Source: Siniperca chuatsi (lineage: Eukaryota; Chordata; Actinopteri; Centrarchiformes; Sinipercidae). From it: a stretch of DNA of 64,000 nucleotides. The position numbers and the translations under genes were made by a program. This document shows positions 23,601 to 35,900 of the stretch, in pieces (the first letter of the stretch is position 1; each line of letters starts with the position of its first letter). A model generated the notes under the pieces. The model made no database searches. It worked only from the letters and a program-made list of their open reading frames with translations, and was not told the DNA's origin. The stretch is from positions 1,888,501 through 1,952,500 of the forward strand of contig NC_058047.1 in NCBI RefSeq assembly GCF_020085105.1, given 5' to 3'.

Positions 23601-26600
23601 AGCATTTAAGTCTGGGTAAATACTCATTTAATGAATTTTATTTTCTCCCAGTGATGTGGTTTGCAGTCGCTCAGAGAGAAGACAGAAAATGGGGAAACTT
23701 CTCCAGTGACTTTGACAGAGCTTCATTCTGTCTGTGTGCTGAGCTTTGTTTTGTTTTTCCTAAGAAACTGAATCCCACCGGGTCAGGGATCTGGCCTGGT
23801 TTAGCAGGAACGGAGTGAAATCGGAGAGGTTTTTCTTTTCTCTCAGTAATCATCTGAATGTACTGCCAGCAGTCATAGGTTGACAGACCACAGCAGGGAC
23901 TGAGGAGGGAGCACAAAGGGAAAGGGATCTGGTTGATGCTATACTGTATAGTGAGAGTGGCCTTGGAGACTTGGACAGAGATACAGAGTCTCATTGGACA
24001 CTAGATGGAAATTACTCATACGATCAGCAGCCTTAGTGACCTGATTACACTACTATGCAGAGATCACCTTGGGTACAGTGTGATATCATCTGGTGTGTGT
24101 TATCCAGGCCGGAGGAAGACTTTGGCATGTCTCAGCACAGAGGGAGAGATGGAAAATGAGTGTAAAGATGAACTCAGGTTTTGTTTTTTTAGAAAGCTCT
24201 GTTGTGTGAGTGTGTGTGTGTGAAGCTTTTTGGCAAACGCAACATTGCACAGACGTCCAAAAAGTTTTGAGCAGTTATGACAAATTCAGTTCCAGCTTCA
24301 TGTGGTTTGCCTTTAGTTGAGCATGGCTCTTTTTATGCAAATGAATCTTAAAGAAATAGTTCAATATTTTGGGAAATACTCTTCTTTCTTTCTTTCTGAG
24401 AGTGAGATAGCAACCTCATGTTAAATACAGAACTGGAGTCAGGGCGCGGTTAGTTACTGAAATGGGTAATAATTAACTGTTTAGTCTATAAGGTCAAATG
24501 TAGGGCTGCAATTTATCGATAAATAATGAATTTATTAACCATTAGTTTAACAGTAGTCTATAACAATGCCCGTCACAAGCTCTCAAACCCCAAGACGACT
24601 TCTTCAGATGTTTTGTTTTGTCCGACCGACAGTCCAAAACTCAAAGACATTCAGATTACAATGATATAAAACAGAGAAAAGCAGCAAATCCTCCCGTTGG
24701 AGAAGCTGGAACCAGAGACTGTCTGGCAGATTTGCCTCAAAAATGACTTAAAGCAGTGGTTTGGTTTTCAGTCATGTCAAACAGTGACAATATAGGGGAA
24801 ACTATAGTAACAGAAGGTTGAATTTTATTGAAATACGTTTCTTTTCATGAATGTTTCTCATTAGGTTCAGTTTACTGAAAAATGTTAAGTTGTAAAGACA
24901 ACACGAGAGCAAGACGGACTGCTTTGGATTTTGGATTTTACCGATGTGTTTGTTTCTTTTCGTTCTGTCTGTCCAGCTTGTATTTAACATGTGGTTTTGC
25001 TTTATGAATAAATCTCGCTACCCTGAATATTGTTTATTGTTCCCAAATGATTCATTCAACTTTAGTTCTCTCCATAGTTTTCCCCCTGCTCACGTGTGAA
25101 TCACTGACTTCAAAATAGTTGCTGATTAATTTCCTGTCAGTCAAATCAGTGTCTCGGCTCTCGGTGCATGTTGGTCTGAAGTGAGTACAAATGTGGCGTC
25201 TTTGTGTTTGACAAGTCTTCGAACTGGATGCCCTGGCTCTACCTGTAACAACACGCCCACACCAGAGCAGCCATTTTCTTATTGTTGAGCTGAAATCTGA
25301 CCTGTCCAGGTCAGCTTCAATGCTTGGGCTGTTGCTCAGTATTCAACACCGTCCTCGAGCGTAATCTGTGCCTTTTCTAAAGTTAAAAAAAAAAAATTAG
25401 CTAACAAGTGTCCTCTTCTCTCTGTCTCCCTGCAGGCCAGGCCGAGGCTGAGCTGAAGGAGTTCAGTCCGTACTACAGGAAGCAGTTCTCGGTGGCTCGT
25501 TTCTCTCAGGTAGAAGATGATCTGGAGCAGCACAAAGAGAAGATCACACAGCTGCTCCAACAGAGGGTACGTGTCAGGATGTTTAAACTGGTTCCAGACC
25601 CCTGAATCAGCGGCCGCCCATTCACTCTTTAAAATGGGTCTAATGAATCAGAGGTTTGGTCACAGGTTGGCAGAATAACTGCGTGTCGTCCAGCTGTGGG
25701 AGAGCCAGACGGAGAAGAGAAGTGTCAGTTCACCTAAATTACAAAGACAGGTTCAGGTGGATGATATCCCAAAAATGTGCTTCCCTCAAACTCACTAAAG
25801 AAAGGACTGATAGAAAACAATCAATAATGAACAAAAAGTAAACAAAGGTTATTAGCCCCCCTTTTGTCCCAATTATCCAATCAGGACACACCCGTGAATG
25901 AATTTATAAAAAGTTCAAGCTGAAGTATTTTCTCAACATCAAAACTGATCTGTTATTTAAATTGACTCATAAACTAATAATAGTTTTGTCTTGACTTTCT
26001 AATTGTTCCTGCTCATACTTTATATATATGTGTGACTGCCTGAAGTTTGCTTTTAACAAGATTTCAACACTATTTGTCTTCAAGAGAACCAGCATTGGTT
26101 TCTTGAAGGCATCGTAAGACTTCACCAAAGTGCAATCTTTTAGGCCTTAAGCTCGTTATTATGCTTCTCTGAAAGATGCACGTTAACGTCTCTGCCATCC
26201 TGTGCAGAGAAGGGTGTTATGGGTAACTGTAGGTTAGAAACGTACTACATACAAGTATAAAAGAAACGGCCACAGGAGCGGATCTGAGCGTGCACGTTCA
26301 CCTTGAGTTATTTTCTCTCTTCACTCTTTGCGATGCAGATTTTGTTTTGGCTATTTGTTTCTTACTAGAAATAATTGTCTCGTTGCAGATTTATTTTATT
26401 ATTATTTCTACTTCTATTCTATTAGTACTTCTTCTATCCCTGTGTGCGCTGACGTGACAGTGAGTTTCCCCTCGGGGTATTTCTGATTCTGATTGACCAC
26501 CCGACTGGCAGCTTAATCCACACAATGAAGACAGTTTTTCTAAGGACTGTTTCTGCAGAGCTAATAAAAACTGATCACAGCCATGTCTGTTGATTAAGAG

Positions 26601-29600
26601 TAACAGGCACACTGAAGTCTTTTTTTTGTTATTTGGTTGAACCGAACCTTTTAATCACTGTAGTCGGATGAATTGTTGGACATTTCCCCAAATGTAGTTT
26701 GGACATAGTCATTGATGTTATTGTGCCATACTGTAATTACATACATGCTGACACTCTACCATTCTGTATTTAAGGGATTTTGTAATATAAAATGTAGAAA
26801 GGATTTCTAAATGAGTGGATTTAACCTTTTTCTGAGTATAAGTTATTTAAAGAATGAGAAGTTCCCTGCAGAGAGAAGTCAGCTGTCTGTTCATTGTGTG
26901 TGTGTGTGTGTGTGTGTTGACCAGGAGGCTCCTAAGGAGGGCGAGGTGCTGTATGAGGAGGGCATCCTTTACTTTGATGACAGCAGGAAGTGGAGGGAGC
27001 GGTACATGGTGGTGAGAGCCAACTACTGCCTGGAGTGTCACGACAGCCTGGAGGTGAGTGTGACCAAGAAGCCAACACATGCCAGCTGATTGTGTATACA
27101 CTCCCATATAAAAGGACAATTTCACCTCTTTGTCTGTTGTTTTTCTTCTGTCCTCTTTATCAGACGTTTGTTAAAGGAAGTCCTCCACGCCAGAAGCTGC
27201 TGCCTACAGGGGGCACCGTTCTGACCACAGAGGAGAAGTACATGGCCATGGTGGACAGGTGCTTCCCTGATGATACCAGTGAGTAAAAGACTTAGAAATC
27301 TCATCATGCTTTGAGTAATAGAGAATAGTAATAGGCACGCTTACTAATGCCAACATGCTTTGAGCTGGATTTATTGGTATGGTGTTGACGTACATTGTTG
27401 TAACACGACATGTGGCGACTCTGTCTGAAGTTAGTCTGATTAACGTTTGTCTTTACCTCATTTCTGGTCAGCAATGTAATTATTCTGGTTTATAGTTATG
27501 CTATAATTCAGAGTAAGAGTATGTTGTCTTTTCACTATTCCTGTCAGCATCAGCTCTACTTTAATAACTGCAATATAATGCTACATAACATGCTAATATG
27601 CTAAAGATAGACATAACTTAGTACTTTTACTCAAGTACAATTTTGACATTCTTGTATTTTACTTGAGTATTTCCATTCTGTACTATTTATACTTTTACTC
27701 CACCACATTTCATAGAGAAATATTGTACTTTTTTTTGCCACTACCTTTATTTGATACCTATAGTTACTTTTTACATAAAAAACACATGATATGCTTATAT
27801 GATATGATGCAGTACTTTACTACTAAAGTAAACAGAATACTATAATATTCTATAATAATATAACACTGTGAAAGGAGCCTTTCTGCATGATGAGTACTTT
27901 TACTTTTGATACTTTAAGTATCAGGACTTCAGGACTTTTACTTGTAATGGAGTGTTTTATGTGTGCAGATAGTATATTAGATCCTTACATGACTAATGTC
28001 TGATAAACATGCTAATGTTCAGCCTCCCCTCACAAAAAGTAATTTGTCCGTGTTTATTCGGAATATTTAAAAATACATGGATTTACACACAAATCCATGT
28101 TAAAAAATCAGGTGAAAATATGCCACACAGAGCACATATTGTAGTCTAACTGTTTATTTATTTAATTCTCTGGACTCTGGCAAATTATCAATCTTTAGTT
28201 TTTTTCCTTGAGCTGTCCTTGCTTGATCAGGACCTTGTTTCCTCTGGCAGCAGGAAACAGCTTTTAAATGTCTTACAAAAACCAGTTTTCAGAGCCGCCC
28301 TGCAGGCGAGTGTTTGATAACATGAGTTTTCAGTGGAACAATCCTTCAGTCATACCCATCACCGTGCTGAGTGTCCAGCTGTAGAACGGGTTTCCTCTGT
28401 AAATGCAGGCAGGTTTGAACAGGCTCTGGGACGGACTGTTTCCAAGGGATTTACTGTTTCCCACAAAAAGCAGCCGTGTGACGCACTCCATGACACGCAG
28501 GGATCAGACGCCTCGCTGCATGACAGAATACTGCCTCCTTCAGAACAGAGCGCTGACCTGGATTAACCAACACACCTGATCCACCTGGTCAACTAGCCTA
28601 CCCTAACCCTAAACTGTGTTTAATACTCCACAGCAGGTCAGAAGCACAAGTGGACTGAGTACATAATTAAGTAATTAATTAATTAATTAGCTGATTAAGT
28701 GGCTGATTAAGGCCCTTTAGACACCCGTTAGCTCCCAAACAAGTTAGGAAGTTAGGGCCAGACAGAACACGGCTTCTGTATGAAAGGGTGAACACAGGTT
28801 AGTAATGACTACAGGATTAATATAAAATGTAAAAACCCCGATCACTACTGCACAGACTCTGGCTCCAAATGACGTCACCAGCGCAAGATGGCAGCTCCCG
28901 TATCCGGGATATTTTGGCTTCATTTTTGTACAGTGGCAGGAAGTGGAGACGCGTCGTCCATCTTTACATACCGTCTATGGTCACGAGTCAAACAAGCGTG
29001 ATAGGCAGAGCATCTTCTAATTCATTCATGCTTCGCCATCATTTGCTCATTCATCAGCTGTTTGGCTACCAGCTGACTAGTAACGTCCAATCATACTCGT
29101 GCAGGTGTGCAGCACTGCCATTGTAACCCGATCCTTCTGAAGCTCTCATGCCAACACTGTTTGCTCTCTCCGCCACCCCAGCCTTCTCCGTATGTGTTGA
29201 AGCTTTCGCTGCCATTGACTTCGCTAAGGTTTAATGCTCATGTATGTGTTTATTGAGAGTTTCATCACAGAGCTTTTTCAACCAAATCTAACTGTATAAC
29301 CATTTGCTATAAATGGTCAAGACAGTTTGTTGTGTTGTGCTCGTACTGTTGGGCCGACCCGAGGACCTTTTTACTCAGCTTGAAGGAGGTCAAAGTGTCA
29401 TCTGGTTTGGTCGTTTAGAAAGTAGAAGAGCCAGTGAAGCTGTAAGAGCCTATTAACATTATATATGAAAGCTCAGAGGTCCATCATGCATCTCTTTCTT
29501 CTCAGATAGTCTGTCACAGGCAGCTGTTCACAGCCGCTGGCGCTTTGAGGAAGAATGATGCATTAATGCTTCAATGTGATTTTTAACTACTCCATTGTAA

Positions 29601-32600
29601 CTCACACAGTAACCAATAATCAGCCCACTTACTGTACATGTAGGCCCAGGTCTTCCCCATAAAGGCCCCACTGAGTCGATGAAGCAACTTTCAGACAAAA
29701 GAAAATGGTGTCATTAGTTTTGGAGATATTCTGTCATGGACTGAAGCGTTGGGAATGACCTGTTGATGGCGCTAGATGAAAAGTCAGAGGTTAACTAAAG
29801 TTATTAGGAATCAGCTTCTGGGAAACATTAATATCTGAGCCAGATAATAGTTAGTCAAGATGGTTCACTCTGTCAAACCGACCAACCAAACATCGCCGCT
29901 GTGGTTAAAACATCGTGGTAAGAAAGCCATGGTGGTCACCATCAGCTGACCTTCGAACACCGTTTGTAGACTTCATCAAACGGTACGTGATGATTTCTGT
30001 TTCAGACGTGAAGGAGGACTTTGCTCCTCCTCTGTCGGGGATGCCCGGACAGTTTCCCGTCTACCTGCGTTTGCCCTACAGGAGAGACTACTACTTCTGC
30101 TTCAGACAACAGGCCCAACAAGCTGCCTTCATCTCCATCCTGTCAGACTGCATCAGACACCAGAACCAAGGTGAGACGCCCCGAGACCGCAGAAACACAC
30201 ACACACACAGTAGGTTTACCATCCTCTGCTACAATACTCTACATAACAAAAAACATGGGAGCATCACTTGGAAAATAACCTCTGAAAAAATACAACCATG
30301 GCAGTTGTCTTATTCAATTTAAAGCTGGGTGTCGTTTGAAATTTTGGGATAGTAGTGCCAATAATAACTCAGGGATCCAGCTTCTGAAATGGGAAGCTTT
30401 GCTGGTTTTCTGACACTTATATGATAGAAAATTGAATATCTTTTGGGTTTGGACTGTTGGTCGGTTAAAACAAGACATTTAAAGACTTAAACACCTTTTT
30501 AATTGGACAGTTTCACTATTATGACATGTTACAGACTAAATAAGTTATCGTTTAAATAGAAAAGAATAGGCAGATTAATCGATAATGAAAATAATTGTTA
30601 GTTTCAGCCCTTTATATGGAATAATATGGTCCTACCTACAGTATCATATTGATTAAAAATGACTAACATTCATAGTTCAGTAGATGGTCACTAATGATCC
30701 ATGTTACACACTGCAGAAATGGATCATGTTGCAGTTGTGATTTGAGAAGTAGCAGCTCTGTAATCTGTAACTGACTGAATGAAACTGATCACAGCCGCTG
30801 TCTTCTATCAGTGAGACTGCAAACTTTGAAGCCGAGGGTTTGATACTCGCAAGATAGACTTTGGTTGTATAGTATCACTTAAACCACTTTCGACAGTTGC
30901 CATGGCAACCGCCTCACCACGCCAGCTCCGAGGACGTTTAGTCATGTCGATGAAGGAGAAATCTCTGCTCTGTGCAGCTGAGCGTGTTGGTGAAGCTTTG
31001 CATTTAATTCCGCTGATAAATGTCATGTCGCAGCGCTTCATCAAAGTGACGGCACATTGTGATGGCCGTTTATAATCGACTAGATTTTCTTTAAAACCTG
31101 TCTATGTGTTTTGTTTTTTGTCTCTTCCCTCTCTGTCAGACTTCCTGAAGAAGAAGACGTGTGAAGTGCAGGCCTTCCTCAAAGCCATCCAGCTCTACAG
31201 ACAGGACAAAGGCAAATACGAGGTCTGGGACATGCTGATAGGAAGTGATGTCAGGGTACGTACCAAACTCTCAACTCATTTTGTGTGTTTTTAGATCCTC
31301 CTGCTGGCTTCTCCTTCATAAAAATACATACTACATTAAAACTAAACTACATACAGCACATAATATGTTTACAGGATTAATATCCCCTGTGTAAAGGAAT
31401 AAAAGACTAATGACCCGGTCACACCCGAAAGTGGCACAGCAAAATTCATCTCATGCCTAAGTGAAATATTTGGTTCTAGAGGTTTGGTGACGTAGTGACT
31501 ACTCACAGGGCTAGTTGGTGAACTACTGTAGCTGGTGAGCTAACTAACATGCTGGCCTGCCGGGAAATGCTAGCGCACTGTAAAACGAGTTTCTGTTTAC
31601 ACCCCCCCCGACATCATTTCATTCAATAAAGAGTTATTGAATGAATCAGTCGCTAACGTACGGAGCCCCCTAAAGGTCACAGCGAGAATGTTTTTGAGGA
31701 CTACTTTTGCGTTACCTCGCAGTACTTTTCTTCTTCCATTCCTTCAGAGCCATATGTCTGTTTCCGCTCAGCTGCTCCCAGCGCGACGCAACAGTATATC
31801 AGCTCAGTGAGCTTTACTTTTGAACTGGGCATTAAGTCTGCTGATATAGTGCTACTGCTGTGTAGTAGTACTCTGTGCTGTACTGAACCCCAGAGGGGGT
31901 TCACTGAGGAAAGGGAGACGTCTCCAGAGGCGGAAAAAACAGATGCGCAGTTGAATCCACCTCATAAAGCTAATGTTCTGTATTTGTATGAGTCAAAAAA
32001 AAAAACACAAACGAGATGGCGACTGAAATGCTGCAAACAGAGTCAGTGGTTCTGTCACAGAAAGAGCAGACGGCACTGAACCACCTGCGGAGGTACAGCA
32101 GGAATGCAGACCAACGCAGGTTGGAAAGCTCTTTGTGTATTTGCACAGGGTCCTCTGTTCTTTGCACAAAACAAATTAAAGTAACCTTCAGTGCTGAAAG
32201 AGGGTTTTGGTAGAAGGCCTGTTGCTGTAACCTCAGTGTCACCGTTTCATTTAAAATCTCTAACATTCTGCCGTTCACAGACATAACAATAGAGAAGCTT
32301 CCACTGTCCTGTTTACAGACTGCAGTGTATTTGCATGTGGGAACAATGCAGGGCGGGTACGGCTGAGACATGGCTCATTTGCATCCTCTCACTCTGTTTG
32401 CTTTCATCTTTGGCTTCCAGCAGCAAAGAAATACTATGAGCATGGTGACTGAGAAAACACAGGAGGAGAGCTGAGCTTTTGTTCACTCAGACTGTCCTCC
32501 TTACTCTCGTTTTCTCTCGTTCTTCCTTCTTTACGTTCCTCTCTGCTCTGCTGTTGTGCTTCCTGCTGTTTTCCTCTCTGTTCCCTTTAAAGCGGAGCAG

Positions 32601-32867
32601 GAATCCTCCCACATAATGACAGTATAAATGCTCCATTGTGTTGTTGTTCGCTCACATTGTGTTTGTTCAAAATTAGTTGGAGGGGAAAGGAAGTTTGACT
32701 TGCTGCAGGAAGCTGCCCCTCCCCCCAACACACACCATTTAAAGTAAATTTGTTTTAGCAATAAGTCAGACATTTCCTGTTTTTTCTGCTGTTCATACAC
32801 ATGCAGTAAAAATACATACCAAAGTACACATGCTAGCACTCACTCATCACCATTTATTTCTTGTCTA

Positions 32868-32907
<40 letters not shown>

Positions 32908-35900
32908 CCGCAAGTCAGAGCTGAGAAATGAAAAGAATGAATGAAATGTTGCAGCAGAAACAACCACAGCTGTAAAATCCTAAATCAATCAAGTTAAGAC
33001 TTGACAAACAGTTATTTGGATAGAAAGTGTGTGTGTGTGTGTGTGTGCGCAGATTGTTCACTTACATATTCGTGTTTAGTAATCATTTACGTAATTGATC
33101 AAAAAAACAATACCAAATATTTCCAGGCAGCAGCTTCTTCAATGTGAGGATTTTCCTGCTTTTCTTTGTTTCATATTGGATTTGAGGAGGTGTTGGTTAG
33201 AAAACAGACTCATCAGCAGGCTTACAGATGTAGTATTTCATTTCCAGACACATTTCACATAAAACTTATTCTTTACTGTGTCACTGTGTCAAAAAAATGC
33301 ACATAAGCACATAATAGGCCCCTTTAAACAAAGTGAAGTATACCCGGCTGTTTATTTTATCAATCAAATTTGATATCCGTTACCATATGCGGCCATATAC
33401 TCAGGATATGACATAGTGGAGTCGAGGCCTAAATTTGTGAGTATAAGTTGACATAGAGCATTATCATAGTGGACTATTTTACACACCTGATTTCCACCAG
33501 GTTATGTTTTTGCAGGTTATCTCAAAAACTTTAGGATTGGATTTGGCGTGGATCGAGAATTCTTTAAGAAGGATTTCTTCACATCTCAAAATATGTTTGC
33601 AATTTTCTCATGAACTGCTGCCCTTCTGAATGAGGTTCTTGAACTAGGCTTGATTACTGGGCAAAGTGTGGAAACGTCAGTATTTCAACTATTTCAAATG
33701 TTTTAACTCGGTCTCGTAGAGGAGCCTTGAGTCTAAAGCCAGTTGAAAGACCTTTGATAGTTCAATAGTCACTGCTATGCTTACATGTGTGCATATTCTC
33801 AAATGAATATTTAATTATCAAATTACAAACAAACTAACTTGAATAAGGGTCTCATAACTAATTTTTACCCCAAGACGGCCAAATTGGTTAATCTGGTCCT
33901 GTATTTGTTGTTGATCAGACACAAAATGATGTGATCAAATCACTTCGGCGTGTAGTAACCTGTGATATGTTTGGTATTTTAAAGTATAGCCCGACCAATA
34001 CTGGATATTTGAAGCCAATATTTATCAATATTTAGGAGTTTAAAAAAAATCCAATAATGATATATCAGTGGATAGTAATTTTCTTAAAACATTTTTGATA
34101 TGGATCCGTTAGATTTGTGTGTTTGTAGGTGATGGCCAACCTGGTGATGGAGCAGCTGCTGCCGTCTCTTGAGAAAGACATGCTGCCTCGTCTCAAAGCC
34201 AAGAAGACAGAGAAGAAGAGAGTTTGGTTTGCTGTGAGTCACACTGTTAACTTGATACTTTTATGCTGCCGTTTCCTTGTCAACAAGGAAAATGAAAAAT
34301 TGTTTTCATTTGCAAATTGGCATATGAGGAGCATTTAAAACCCATGTAAAAGTATGTTTCAGCGTTTATATTTGATGGAGTCTGATTGGCTCACAAATTT
34401 AACCCAGTTAAATCTGAAATAATATATTATGCATTCATGCTGTGGGCCATTCCTGCATTATACTGTGGCTCTACTGTAGCTGTAAAACTGCACATCTTCA
34501 TACGGAGCGACTGCATTTTGTCAAGCAGTAAGAAAATGATAATGTTTTTGAAATGGTTTAAATGGCTTTTGTTTGATGAATTCACCGATTGTACCCAGAC
34601 GGTGGAGGCGGCGTACATCCTGGTCCAGGAGCATCTGTTGGAGGGACTTTCAGCACTGAAGGAGGAATGTCAAACGTCGGTCCAGCAGCAGCAGGTGCTC
34701 ATCCACTCCGACATGGACCAGATCCTCAACTGCAGGCGGCAGCTGGAGGAAAAAGTCCGAGGTAACAAACTTCTTCTGTTAGCCTTGTTGCTCTGCACAT
34801 TGACTGATCCTCAGCGCTGTGAAATACAGGATGAGCTGCATTCCTCTGTGATCAATGTCAATGAAACTGGCTGTGGGTGGATGGCGCTGAAGAGCAGCAG
34901 AAGGGTAACGGAGGGTGAATCTTGCAGTGAAACACCTGCAGTGACGTCCTCTCTGCAGGCAGCAGGGGTTCAGGGTTCAGGGTGTTTTCTGAGAATAAAC
35001 ATTATATTTCTTTCTCCAGCCAAGGTATCGGAGCCAGCAGAGAAGCTGTGCTCTGAGTCCGTCCAGCCGTACCTGGGCTCAGTCCTGGAGGAACTGATGC
35101 AGCCAATCAGCTCTGGTTTCCAGGAGGGACGGCAGCTGAGTGAAAACATGATGGACCAGGTGTGTCAGGACGTCCTGCAGGAGGAGCAACTGAAAAAGGT
35201 TTGTTAATAATAAATATCCTCTTTTCTTTTTTTCTGTTATCGAAGACCAAACCAGACGTAATAAGAAACGAGTGACTAAACAGTCAAATGGTCCAACGCA
35301 CTGAGAAGTAATGATCTTTACTGTCACCTCGAGATTTTGTTTTCCATTTGCTGAATTTATTGCAGTTTTACAGAGTTTATCTTTTGAGTGTGGCCTTATT
35401 CAGTTTTCCAGAAATATTCAGTTGAAGGCTTAATCGAAAGGTAGTTTGTAGTTTGTTGATGTTGGAGTTGAAAAGAGGCTGTCTGACTCCACACTCCTCC
35501 AATACAGGGCTCTGTGCAAAATATTACTATAAACTATTTGTAAACTACAATATTATAGTACAGTGTTAAATAAAACAGAGCTACTCAGCTGTCTAAAATA
35601 TTGAAAATGCCATACTAAATTGAATGTGGGTTTACTGTAGCCTAAATGTGCAACTGTGTTATATAAAGGAAAGAAACTAACAACAAAAAAATGTCGATCA
35701 GACTTTGTTTTGGTCAAACACTCGATATTAAAACGATAAAGATTGGAATCAGACTTTTGTCTGAGCCCTTTGACTTTCCGACGCAAAATATTATTTGTCA
35801 CTTCATAAGGAGGCATTGGCTTAGGGGCCCCCTGACCCAATGGACCCCCGGGTCGGAGGGATCACCAGACCACACACGCTGTGTTTGGCTGCCCAGCAGG

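Larger units (their letters stand above)
7667..25435 (+). other. niban1: niban1 intron 1 (about 17.8 kb), repeat-rich
   Basis: No conserved coding segment was recognised. It holds microsatellites (7719-7756, 8354-8372, 8612-8633, 9752-9780, 14750-14774, 17491-17508, 17578-17648) and many transposon copies listed separately. Stretches without a recognised repeat include about 7800-10290, 10600-13050, 18700-19820 and 20350-24340. Nothing could be named in them. A long first intron often carries enhancers, but none can be shown from sequence alone. Confidence 0.7.
27279..30005 (+). other. niban1: niban1 intron 4
   Basis: Holds an 'AGTGGTGGAA'-type element (27605-27965), the second copy of the 16590 repeat (28860-29190) and a fragment near 29700-29860 with GATGGCGCTAGATGAAAAGT, related to the 53010 repeat. 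An (ATTA)n run lies at 28675-28690. No coding sequence was recognised. Confidence 0.6.

Noticed and set aside
28599..28614. Telomere-like CCCTAACCCTAA
   Set aside because: Only two units; no longer tract, so no interstitial telomere can be claimed.
34386..35207. 273-residue + strand open frame as a separate gene
   Set aside because: It is niban1 exons 8 and 9 plus their open intron and upstream intron sequence; the ATG at 34386 is intronic.
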